Source of the DNA: Clusia tigrina
Lineage: Eukaryota > Arthropoda > Insecta > Diptera > Clusiidae
DNA: 64,000 nt
Direction: 5' to 3'
Assembly (NCBI GenBank): GCA_920105625.2
Contig: OV050030.1
Coordinates: 247,845,889 to 247,909,888 of the forward strand
Positions within the stretch are counted from its first letter, which is position 1, and each line of letters starts with the position of its first letter. The notes beneath the pieces were generated by a model. It was not told where the DNA came from and made no database searches. It was given only the letters and a program-made list of their open reading frames with translations. Position numbers and translations under genes: made by a program. Positions 11,696-23,018 of this stretch are shown piece after piece.

Positions 11696-12619
11696 AAAGT
11701 TACAAGCATTTGTATGTTGCAAACTTTGATGGGTATAGGACGTACCGTATAGAAGTTAGGGCCATTTGAAGTTTTATCAGTGTTTGATTTGGGACTCAAG
11801 GGTAGCATAGCTTTGAGCGATAGCTTAAATTGACAAGAGGCTCGAGTACTTTATTGTTACAAAATTTCAAGTTTTTATGACGCTCCAGTAAAAAGTTACA
11901 AGCATTTGTATGTTGCAAACTTTGATAGGTGTAGGACGTACCGTATAGAAGTTAGGGCCATTTGAAGTTTTATCAGTGTCTGATTTTGGACTCAAGGGTA
12001 GCATAGCATTGAGCGATAGCTTAAATTGACAAGAGGCTCGAGTACTTTATTGTTACAAAATTTCAAGGTTTTATGACGCTCCAGTAAAAAGGTACAAGCA
12101 TTTGTATGTTTCAAACTTTGATAGGTGTCGGTCGTACCGTATAATAGTTAGGGCCATTTGAAGTTTTATCAGTGTTTGATTTGGGACTCAAGGGTAGCAA
12201 AGATTTGAGCGATAGCTTAAATTGACAAGAGGCTCGAGTACTTTATTGTTACAAAATTTCAAGGTTTTATGACGCTCCAGTAAAAAGTTACAAGCATTTG
12301 TATGCTGCAAACTTTGATAGGTGTAGGACGTACCGTATAGAAGTTAGGGCTATTTGAAGATTTATCAGTGTTTGATTTGGGACTCAAGGGTAGCATAGCT
12401 TTGAGCGATAGCTTAAATTGACAAGAGGCTCGAGTACTTTATTGTTACAAAATTTCAAGGTTTTATGACGCTCCAGTAAAAAGTTACAAGCATTTGTATG
12501 TTGCAAACTTTGATAGGTGTAGAACGTACCATATAGAAGTTAGGGCCATTTGAAGTTTTATCAGTGTTTCATTTGGGAATCAAGGGTACCATAGCTTTGA
12601 GCGATAACTTAAATTGCCA
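11696..12619 (+). repeat. Segment shared with P and with the 14-mer HOR
   Basis: The first part, 11696 to about 12160, repeats the window start (offset 11695; 'gatgggtatagg' at 11728, 'gtgtctg' at 11976, 'gtcggtcgt' near 12126). From about 12190 it instead follows the 14-mer type ('gatttgagcg', then 'gtatgctgcaaac', then 'gtagaacgtaccatatag'), as at 20600-21000 and 22170-22700. It ends in a TGC-bearing monomer starting at 12564. This is a switch point between two HOR lineages. Confidence 0.8.
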
Positions 12620-14580
12620 AGAGGCTCGAGCACTTTATTGTTATAAAATTTCAAGGTTTTCTGACGCTCCAGTAAAAAGTTACAAGCATTTGTATGTTGC
12701 AAACTTTGATAGGTGTAGGACGTACCGTATAGAAGTTAGGGCTATTTGAAGATTTATCAGTGTTTGATTTGGGACTCAAGGGTAGCATAGCTTTGAGCGT
12801 AAAATTAAATTGACAAGAGGCTCGAGTACTTTATTGTTACAAAATTTCAAGGTTTTATGACGTTCCAGTAAAAAGTTACAAGCATTTGTATGTTGCAAAC
12901 TTTGATAGGTGTAGGACGTACCGTATAGAAGTTAGGGCCATTTGAAGTTTTATCTGTGTTTGATTTGGGACTCAAGGGTAGCATAGCTTTGAGCGATAGC
13001 TTAAATTGACAAGAGGCTCGAGTACTTTATTGTTACAAAATTTCAAGGTTTCATGACGCTCCAGTAAAAAGTAACAAGCATTTGTATGATGCAATCTTTG
13101 ATAGGTGTACGTAGCACCGTATAGAAGTTAGGGCCATTTGAAGTTTTATCAGTGTTTGATTTGGTACTCAAGGGTAGCATAGCTTTGAGCGATAGCTTAA
13201 ATTGACAAGAGGCTCGAGTACTTTATTGTTACAAAATTTCAAGGTTTTATTACGCTCCAGTAAAAAGTTACAAGCATTTGTATGTTGCAAACTTTGATAG
13301 GTGTAGGACGTACCGTATAGAAGTTAGGGCTATTTGAAGTTTTATCAGTGTTTGATTTGGGACTCAAGGGTACCATAGCTTTGAGCGATAGCTTAAATTG
13401 ACAAGAGGCTCGAGTACTTTATTGTTACAAAATTTCAAGGTTTTATGACGATCCAGTAAAAAGTTACAAGCATTTCTATGTTGCAAACTTTGATAGGTGT
13501 AGGACGTACCGTATAGAAGTTAGGGCTATTTGAAGTTTTATCAGTGTTTGATTTGGGACTCAAGGGTACCATAGCTTTGAGCGATAGCTTAAATTGACAA
13601 GAGGCTTGTAGTACTTTATTGTTACAAAATTTCAAGGTTTCATGACGCTCCAGTAAAAAGTTACAAGCATTTGTATGATGCAAACTTTATATAGGTGTAC
13701 GAAGTACCGTATAGAAGTTAGGGCCATTTGAAGATTTATCAGTGTTTGATTTGGGACTCAAGGGTAGCTTAGCTTTGAGTAATAGCTTAAATTGACAAGA
13801 GGCTCGAGTACTTTATTGTTACAAAATTTCAAGGTTTTATGACGCTCCAGTAAAAAGTTACAAGCATTTGTATGTTGCAAACTTTGATGGGTATAGGACG
13901 TACCGTATAGAAGTTAGGGCCATTTGAAGTTTTATCAGTGTTTGATTTGGGACTCAAGGGTAGCATAGCTTTGAGCGATAGCTTAAATTGACAAGAGGCT
14001 CGAGTACTTTATTGTTACAAAATTTCAAGTTTTTATGACGCTCCAGTAAAAAGTTACAAGCATTTGTATGTTGCAAACTTTGATAGGTGTAGGACGTACC
14101 GTATAGAAGTTAGGGCCATTTGAAATTTTATCAGTGTCTGATTTGGGACTCAAGGGTAGCATAGCTTTGAGCGATAGCTTAAATTGACAAGATGCTCGAG
14201 TTCTTTATTGTTAAAAATTTCAAGGTTTTATGACGCTTCAGTAAAAAGTTACAAGCATTTGTATGTTGCAAGCTTTGATAGGTGTAGGACGTACCGTATA
14301 GAAGTTAGGGCCATTTGATGTTTTGTCAGTGTTTGATTTGGGACTCAAGGGTACCGTAACTTTGAGCGATAGCTTAAATTGATAAGAGGCTCGAGTACTT
14401 TATTGTTACAAAATTTCAAGGTCTTATGACGCTCCAGTAAAAAGTTACAAGCATTTGTATGTTGCAAACTTTGATAGGTGTAGGACGTACCGAATAGAAG
14501 TTAGGGCCATTTGAAGATCTATCAGTGTTTGATTTGGGACTCAAGGGTAGCATAACTTTGAGCGATCACTTAAATTGACA
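12620..14580 (+). repeat. Second 10-mer HOR, copy 1
   Basis: The copy carries 'tctgacgctcc' at 12660, 'cgtaaaattaaattg' near 12798, 'gtaacaagca' at 13071 and 'catttctatg' near 13470. These marks recur about 1961 bp later. Two single-base insertions fall in the monomer starting at 13544 (198 bp), at 'ggcttgtagtac' and 'actttatatagg'; only the second is present in copy 2. A 1 bp loss ('gttaaaaattt') near 14213 is shared with copy 2. Confidence 0.85.
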
Positions 14581-16265
14581 AGAGGCTCGAGCACTTTATT
14601 GTTATAAAATTTCAAGGTTTTCTGACGCTCCAGTAAAAAGTTACAAGCATTTGTATGTTGCAAACTTTGATAGGTGTAGGACGTACCGTATAGAAGTTAG
14701 GGCTATTTGAAGATTTATCAGTGTTTGATTTGGGACTCAAGGGTAGCATAGCTTTGAGCGTAAAATTAAATTGACAAGAGGCTCGAGTACTTTATTGTTA
14801 CAAAATTTCAAGGTTTTATGACGTTCCAGTAAAAAGTTACAAGCATTTGTATGTTGCAAACTTTGATAGGTGTAGGACGTACCGTATAGAAGTTAGGGCC
14901 ATTTGAAGTTTTATCTGTGTTTGATTTGGGACTCAAGGGTAGCATAGCTTTGAGCGATAGCTTAAATTGACAAGAGGCTCGAGTACTTTATTGTTACATA
15001 ATTTCAAGGTTTCATGACGCTCCAGTAAAAAGTAACAAGCATTTGTATGATGCAATCTTTGATAGGTGTACGTAGCACCGTATAGAAGTTAGGGCCATTT
15101 GAAGTTTTATCAGTGTTTGATTTGGTACTCAAGGGTAGCATAGCTTTGAGCGATAGCTTAAATTGACAAGAGGCTCGAGTACTTTATTGTTACAAAATTT
15201 CAAGGTTTTATTACGCTCCAGTAAAAAGTTACAAGCATTTGTATGTTGCAAACATTGATAGGTGTAGGACGTACCGTATAGAAGTTAGGGCTATTTGAAG
15301 TTTTATCAGTGTTTGATTTGGGACTCAAGGGTACCATAGCTTTGAGCGATAGCTTAAATTGACAAGAGGCTCGAGTACTTTATTGTTACAAAATTTCAAG
15401 GTTTTATGACGATCCAGTAAAAAGTTACAAGCATTTCTATGTTGCAAACTTTGATAGGTGTAGGACGTACCGTATAGAAGTTAGGGCTATTTGAAGTTTT
15501 ATCAGTGTTTGATTTGGGACTCAAGGGTACCATAGCTTTGAGCGATAGCTTAAATTGACAAGAGGCTCGAGTACTTTATTGTTACAAAATTTCAAGGTTT
15601 CATGACGCTCCAGTAAAAAGTTACAAGCATTTGTATGATGCAAACTTTATATAGGTGTACGAAGTACCGTATAGAAGTTTGGGCCATTTGAAGATTTATC
15701 AGTGTTTGATTTGGGACTCAAGGGTAGTATAGCTTTGAGTAATAGCTTAAATTGACAAGAGGCTCGAGTACTTTATTGTTACAAAATTTCAAGGTTTTAT
15801 GACGCTCCAGTAAAAAGTTACAAGCATTTGTATGTTGCAAACTTTGATGGGTATAGGACGTACCGTATAGAAGTTAGGGCCATTTGAAGTTTTATCAGTG
15901 TTTGATTTGGGAATCAAGGGTAGCATAGCTTTGAGCGATAGCTTAAATTGACAAGAGGCTCGAGTACTTTATTGTTACAAAATTTCAAGTTTTTATGACG
16001 CTCCAGTAAAAAGTTACAAGCATTTGTATGTTGCAAACTTTGATAGGTGTAGGACGTACCGTATAGAAGTTAGGGCCATTTGAAATTTTATCAGTGTCTG
16101 ATTTGGGACTCAAGGGTAGCATAGCTTTGAGCGATAGCTTAAATTGACAAGATGCTCGAGTTCTTTATTGTTAAAAATTTCAAGGTTTTATGACGCTTCA
16201 GTAAAAAGTTACAAGCATTTGTATGTTGCAAGCTTTGATAGGTGTAGGACGTACCGTATAGAAGT
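14581..16265 (+). repeat. Second 10-mer HOR, copy 2 (truncated)
   Basis: It repeats 12620-14305 at a spacing of 1961 bp: 'tctgacgctcc' at 14621, 'cgtaaaattaaattg' at 14759, 'gtaacaagc' at 15032, 'actttatatagg' near 15647, 'gttaaaaattt' near 16172. It stops near 16265, where 'gaagtaaaggcc' and 'ttttctcag' show a switch into a segment-P monomer. Confidence 0.85.
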
Positions 16266-17180
16266 AAAGGCCATTTGAAGTTTTCTCAGTGTTTGATTTG
16301 GGACTCAAGGGTAGCATAGCTTTGAGCGATAGCTTAAATTGACAAGAGGCTCGAGTACTTTATTGTTACAAAATTTCAAGGTTTCATGACGCTCCAGTAA
16401 AAAGTTACAAGCATTTGTATGCAAATTTTGATAGGTGTAGGACGTACCGTATAGAAGTTAGGGCCATTTGAAGTTTTATCAATGTTTGATTTGGGACTAA
16501 AGGGTACCGTAACTTGAGCGGTAGCTTAAATTGACAAGAGGCACGAGTACTTTATTGTTACAAAATTTCAAGGTTTTATGACGCTCCAGTAAAAAGTTAC
16601 AAGCATTTGTATGTTGCAAACTTTGATAGGTGTAGGACGTACCGTATAGAAGTTAGGGCTATTTGAAGATTTATCAGTGTTTGATTTGGGACTCAAGGGT
16701 AGCATAGCTTTGAGCGATAGCTTAAATTGACAAGAGGCTCGAGTACTTTATTGTTACAAAATTTCAAGGTTTTATGACGCTCCAGTAAAAAGTTACAAGC
16801 ATTTGTATGTTGCAAACTTTGATAGGTGTAGGATGTACCGTATAGAAGTTAGGGCCATGTGAAGTTTTATCAGTGTTTGATTTGGGACTCAAGGGTAGCA
16901 TAGCTTTGAGCGATAGCTTAAATTGACAAGAGGCTCGAGTACTTTATTGTTACAAAATTTCAAGGTTTCATGACGCTCCAGTAAAAAGTTACAAGCATTT
17001 GTATGATGCAAACTTTGATAGGTGTACGAAGTACCGTATAGAAGTTAGGGCCATTTGAAGTTTAATCAGTGTTTGATTTGGGACTCAAGGGTAGCATAGC
17101 TTTGAGCAATAGCTCAAATTGACAAGAGGCTCGAGTACTTTATTGCTACAAAATTTCAAGGTTTTATGACGCTCCAGTAA
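16266..17180 (+). repeat. Recombinant partial copy of segment P
   Basis: The order of marks follows 1219-2490 but is 395 bp shorter: two monomers plus three bases. The join is at about 16420, where 'gtatg' meets 'caaattttgatagg' without the usual TTG. The tagged 195 bp monomer ('accgtaacttgagcgg') lies at 16482. Full segment P (P2) follows immediately, so P is locally in tandem with a shortened copy of itself. Confidence 0.85.
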
Positions 17181-19775
17181 AAAGTTACAAGCATTTGTAT
17201 GTTGCAAACTTTGATGGGTATAGGACGTACCGTATAGAAGTTAGGGCCATTTGAAGTTTTATCAGTGTTTGATTTGGGACTCAAGGGTAGCATAGCTTTG
17301 AGCGATAGCTTAAATTGACAAGAGGCTCGAGTACTTTATTGTTACAAAATTTCAAGTTTTTATGACGCTCCAGTAAAAAGTTACAAGCATTTGTATGTTG
17401 CAAACTTTGATAGGTGTAGGACGTACCGTATAGAAGTTAGGGCCATTTGAAGTTTTATCAGTGTCTGATTTGGGACTCAAGGGTAGCATAGCATTGAGCG
17501 ATAGCTTAAATTGACAAGAGGCTCGAGTACTTTATTGTTACAAAATTTCAAGGTTTTATGACGCTCCAGTAAAAAGGTACAAGCATTTGTATGTTTCAAA
17601 CTTTGATAGGTGTCGGTCGTACCGTATAATAGTTAGAGCCATTTTAAGTTTTATCAGTGTTTGATTTGGGACTCAAGGGTAGCATAGCTTTGAGCGATAG
17701 CTCAAATTGACAAGAGGCTCGAGTACTTTATTGTTACAAAATTTCAAGTTTTTATGACGCTCCAGTAAAAACTTACCAGCATTTGTATGTTGCAAACTTT
17801 GATAGGTGTAGGACGTACCGTATAGAAGTTAGGGCTACTTGAAGATTTATCAGTCTTTGATTTGGGACTCAAGGGTAGCATAGCTTTGAGCGATAACTTA
17901 AATTGACAAGAGGCTCGAGTACTTTATTGTTACAAAATTTCAAGGTTTTATGACGTTCCAGTAAAAAGTTACAAGCGTTTGTATGTTGCAAACTTTCATA
18001 GGTGTAGGACGTACCGTATAGAAGTTAGGGCCATTTGAAGTTTTATCTGTGTTTTATTTGGGACTCAAGGGTAGCATAGCTTTGAGCGATAGCTTAAATT
18101 GGCAAGAGGCTCGAGTACTTTATTGTTACAAAATTTCAAGGTTTCATGACGCTCCAGTAAAAAGTTACAAGCATTTGTATGATGCAATCTTTGTATAGAA
18201 GTTAGGGCCATTTGAAGTTTTATCAGTGTTTGATTTGGGACTCAAGGGTAGCATAGCTTTGAGCGATAACTTAAATTGACAAGAGGCTCGAGTACTTTAT
18301 TGTTACAAAATTTCAAGGTTTTATGACGCTCCAGTAAAAAGTTACAAGCATTTGTATGTTGCAAACTTTGATAGGTGTAGGACGTACCGTATAGAAGTAA
18401 AGGCCATTTGAAGTTTTCTCAGTGTTTGATTTGGGACTCAAGGGTAGCATAGCTTTGAGCGATAGCTTAAATTGACAAGAGGCTCGAGTACTTTATTGTT
18501 ACAAAATTTCAAGGTTTCATGACGCTCCAGTAAAAAGTTACAAGCATTTGTATGTTGCAAACTTCGAAAGGTGTAGGACGTACCGTATAGAAGTTAGGGC
18601 CATTTGAAGTTTTATCAGTGTTTGATTTGGGACTCAATGGTATCATAGCTTTGAGCGATAGCTTAAATTGACAAGAGGCTCGAGTACTTTATTGTTACAA
18701 AATTTCAAGGTTTTATGACGCTCCAGTAAAAAGTTACAAGCATTTGTATGTTGCAAACTTCGATAGGTGTAGGACGTACCGTATAGAAGTTAGGGCCATT
18801 TGAAGATTTATCAGTGTTTGATTTGGGACTCAAGGGTAGCATAGCTTTGAGCGATAGCTTAAATTGACAAGAGGCTCGAGTACTTTATTGTTACAAAATT
18901 TCAAGGTTTTATGACGCTCCAGTAAAAAGTTACAAGCATTTGTATGTTGCAAATTTTGATAGGTGTAGGACGTACCGTATAGAAGTTAGGGCCATTTGAA
19001 GTTTTATCAATGTTTGATTTGGGACTAAAGGGTACCGTAACTTGAGCGGTAGCTTAAATTGACAAGAGGCACGAGTACTTTATTGTTACAAAATTTCAAG
19101 GTTTTATGACGCTCCAGTAAAAAGTTACAAGCATTTGTATGTTGCAAACTTTGATAGGTGTAGGACGTACCGTATAGAAGTTAGGGCTATTTGAAGATTT
19201 ATCAGTGTTTGATTTGGGACTCAAGGGTAGCATAGCTTTGAGCGATAGCTTAAATTGACAAGAGGCTCGAGTACTTTATTGTTACAAAATTTCAAGGTTT
19301 TATGACGCTCCAGTAAAAAGTTACAAGCATTTGTATGTTGCAAACTTTGATAGGTGTAGGATGTACCGTATAGAAGTTAGGGCCATGTGAAGTTTTATCA
19401 GTGTTTGATTTGGGACTCAAGGGTAGCATAGCTTTGAGCGATAGCTTAAATTGACAAGAGGCTCGAGTACTTTATTGTTACAAAATTTCAAGGTTTCATG
19501 ACGCTCCAGTAAAAAGTTACAAGCATTTGTATGATGCAAACTTTGATAGGTGTACGAAGTACCGTATAGAAGTTAGGGCCATTTGAAGTTTAATCAGTGT
19601 TTGATTTGGGACTCAAGGGTAGCATAGCTTTGAGCAATAGCTCAAATTGACAAGAGGCTCGAGTACTTTATTGTTACAAAATTTCAAGTTTTTATGACGC
19701 TCCAGTAAAAAGTTACAAGCATTTGTATGTTGCAAACTTTGATAGGTGTAGGACGTACCGTATAGAAGTTAGGGC
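17181..19775 (+). repeat. Segment P, copy 2 (P2)
   Basis: A close copy of 1-2595, offset 17180 bp, including the 19 bp deletion (monomer 18049-18225) and the 1 bp deletion (monomer 19010-19204). Differences seen by eye are 'agttagagcc' near 17631, 'ctcaaattg' near 17701, 'aaattggcaag' near 18096 and 'cttcgaaagg' near 18564. The match ends near 19775, where this copy reads 'ggccatttgaagttttatc' and then 'gtgtctg'. Confidence 0.9.
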
Positions 19776-20274
19776 CATTTGAAGTTTTATCAGTGTCTGA
19801 TTTGGGACTCAAGGGTAGCATAGCATTGAGCGATAGCTTAAATTGACAAGAGGCTCGAGTACTTTATTGTTACAAAATTTCAAGGTTTTATGACGCTCCA
19901 GTAAAAAGGTACAAGCATTTGTATGTTTCAAACTTTGATAGGTGTCGGTCGTACCGTATAATAGTTAGGGCCATTTTAAGTTTTATCAGTGTTTGATTTG
20001 GGACTCAAGGGTAGCATAGATTTGAGCGATAGCTTAAATTGACAAGAGGCTCGAGTACTTTATTGCTACAAAATTTCAAGGTTTTATGACGCTCCAGTAA
20101 AAAGTTACAAGCATTTGTATGTTGCAAACTTTGATGGGTATAGGACGTACCGTATAGAAGTTAGGGCCATTTGAAGTTTTATCAGTGTTTGATTTGGGAC
20201 TCAAGGGTAGCATAGCTTTGAGCGATAGCTTAAATTGACAAGAGGCTCGAGTACTTTATTGTTACAAAATTTCA
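19776..20274 (+). repeat. Three-monomer insert before the 14-mer HOR
   Basis: 'gtgtctg' at 19793, 'gtcggtcgt' near 19945 and 'catagatttgagcg' near 20016 recur 588 bp (three monomers) later at 20381 and about 20533. This is a local tandem duplication of three monomers at the P2/14-mer boundary. Confidence 0.8.
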
Positions 20275-23018
20275 AGTTTTTATGACGCTCCAGTAAAAAG
20301 TTACAAGCATTTGTATGTTGCAAACTTTGATAGGTGTAGGACGTACCGTATAGAAGTTAGGGCCATTTGAAGTTTTATCAGTGTCTGATTTGGGACTCAA
20401 GGGTAGCATAGCATTGAGCGATAGCTTAAATTGACAAGAGGCTCGAGTACTTTATTGTTACAAAATTTCAAGGTTTTATGACGCTCCAGTAAAAAGGTAC
20501 AAGCATTTGTATGTTTCAAACTTTGATAGGTGTCGGTCGTACCGTATAATAGTTAGGGCCACTTTAAGTTTTATCAGTGTTTGATTTGGGACTCAAGGGT
20601 AGCATAGATTTGAGCGATAGCTTAAATTGACAAGAGGCTCGAGTACTTTATTGTTACAAAATTTCAAGGTTTTATGACGCTCCAGTAAAAAGTTACAAGC
20701 ATTTGTATGCTGCAAACTTTGATAGGTGTAGGACGCACCGTATAGAAGTTAGGGCTATTTGAAGATTTATCAGTGTTTGATTTGGGACTCAAGGGTAGCA
20801 TAGCTTTGAGCGATAGCTTAAATTGACTAGAGGCTCGAGTACTTTATTGTTACAAAATTTCAAGGTTTTATGACGCTCCAGTAAAAAGTTACAAGCATTT
20901 GTATGTTGCAAACTTTGATAGGTGTAGAACGTACCATATAGAAGTTAGGGCCATTTGAAGTTTTATCAGTGTTTCATTTGGAAATCAAGGGTACCATAGC
21001 TTTGAGCGATAACTTAAATTGACAAGAGGCACGAGTACTTTATTGTTATAAAATTTCAAGGTTTTATGACGCTCCAGTAAAAAGTTACAAGCATTTGTAT
21101 GTTGCAAACTTTGATAGGTGTAGGACGTACCGTATAGAAGTTAGGGCTATTTGAAGATTTATCAGTGTTTGATTTGGGACTCAAGGGTAGCATAGCTTTG
21201 AGCGATAGCTTAAATTGACAAGAGGCTCGAGTACTTTATTGTTACAAAATTTCAAGGTTTTATGACGCTCCAGTAAAAAGTTACAAGCATTTGTATGTTG
21301 CAAACTTTGATAGGTGTAGGATGTACCGTATAGAAGTTAGGGCCATTTGAAGTTTTATCAGTGTTTGATTTGGGACTCAAGGGTAGCATAGCTTTGAGCG
21401 ATAGCTTAAATTGACAAGAGGCTCGAGTACTTTATTGTTACAAAATTTCAAGGTTTCATGACGCTCCAGTAAAAAGTTACAAGCATTTGTATGATGCAAA
21501 CTTTGATAGGTGTACGAAGTACCGTATAGAAGTTAGGGCCATTTGAAGTTTAATCAGTGTTTGATTTGGGACTCAAGGGTAGCATAGCTTTGAGCAATAG
21601 CTCAAATTGACAAGAGGCTCGAGTACTTTATTGCTACAAAATTTCAAGGTTTTATGACGCTCCAGTAAAAAGTTACAAGCATTTGTATGTTGCAAACTTT
21701 GATGGGTATAGGACGTACCGTATAGAAGTTAGGGCCATTTGAAGTTTTATCAGTGTTTGATTTGGGACTCAAGGGTAGCATAGCTTTGAGCGATAGCTTA
21801 AATTGACAAGAGGCTCGAGTACTTTATTGTTACAAAATTTCAAGTTTTTATGACGCTCCAGTAAAAAGTTACAAGCATTTGTATGTTGCAAACTTTGATA
21901 GGTGTAGGACGTACCGTATAGAAGTTAGGGCCATTTGAAGTTTTATCAGTGTCTGATTTGGGACTCAAGGGTAGCATAGCATTGAGCGATAGCTTAAATT
22001 GACAAGAGGCTCGAGTACTTTATTGTTACAAAATTTCAAGGTTTTATGACGCTCCAGTAAAAAGGTACAAGCATTTGTATGTTTCAAACTTTGATAGGTG
22101 TCGGTCGTACCGTATAATAGTTAGGGCCATTTGAAGTTTTATCAGTGTTTGATTTGGGACTCAAGGGTAGCATAGATTTGAGCGATAGCTTAAATTGACA
22201 AGAGGCTCGAGTACTTTATTGTTACAAAATTTCAAGGTTTTATGACGCTCCAGTAAAAAGTTACAAGCATTTGTATGCTGCAAACTTTGATAGGTGTAGG
22301 ACGTACCGTATAGAAGTTAGGGCTATTTGAAGATTTATCAGTGTTTGATTTGGGACTCAAGGTGAGCATAGCTTTGAGCGATAGCTTAAATTGACAAGAG
22401 GCTCGAGTACTTTATTGTTACAAAATTTCAAGGTTTTATGACGCTCCAGTAAAAAGTTACAAGCATTTGTATGTTGCAAACTTTGATAGGTGTAGAACGT
22501 ACCATATAGAAGTTAGGGCCATTTGAAGTTTTATCAGTGTTTCATTTGGAAATCAAGGGTACCATAGCTTTGAGCGATAACTTAAATTGCCAAGAGGCTC
22601 GAGCACTTTATTGTTATAAAATTTCAAGGTTTTCTGACGCTCCAGTAAAAAGTTACAAGCATTTGTATGTTGCAAACTTTGATAGGTGTAGGACGTACCG
22701 TATAGAAGTTAGGGCTATTTGAAGATTGATCAGTGTTTGATTTGGGACTCAAGGGTAGCATAGCTTTGAGCGTAAAATTAAATTGACAAGAGGCTCGAGT
22801 ACTTTATTGTTACAAAATTTCAAGGTTTTATGACGTTCCAGTAAAAAGTTACAAGCATTTGTATGTTGCAAACTTTGATAGGTGTAGGACGTACCGTATA
22901 GAAGTTAGGGCCATTTGAAGTTTTATCTGTGTTTGATTTGGGACTCAAGGGTAGCATAGCTTTGAGCGATAGCTTAAATTGACAAGAGGCTCGAGTACTT
23001 TATTGTTACAAAATTTCA
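20275..23018 (+). repeat. 14-mer (2744 bp) HOR, copy 1
   Basis: Type marks recur at exactly 2744 bp (14 x 196): 'gtgtctg' at 20381 and 23125, 'gatgggtatagg' near 21703 and 24447, TGC-bearing monomer starts at 22537 and 25281, 'cgtaaaattaaattg' at 22772 and 25516. The only difference from copy 2 I noticed is 'aaggtgagcata' near 22371 against 'aagggtagcata'. It ends at 'aaatttcaag' near 23018, where copy 2 restarts with 'tttttatgacg'. Confidence 0.92.
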
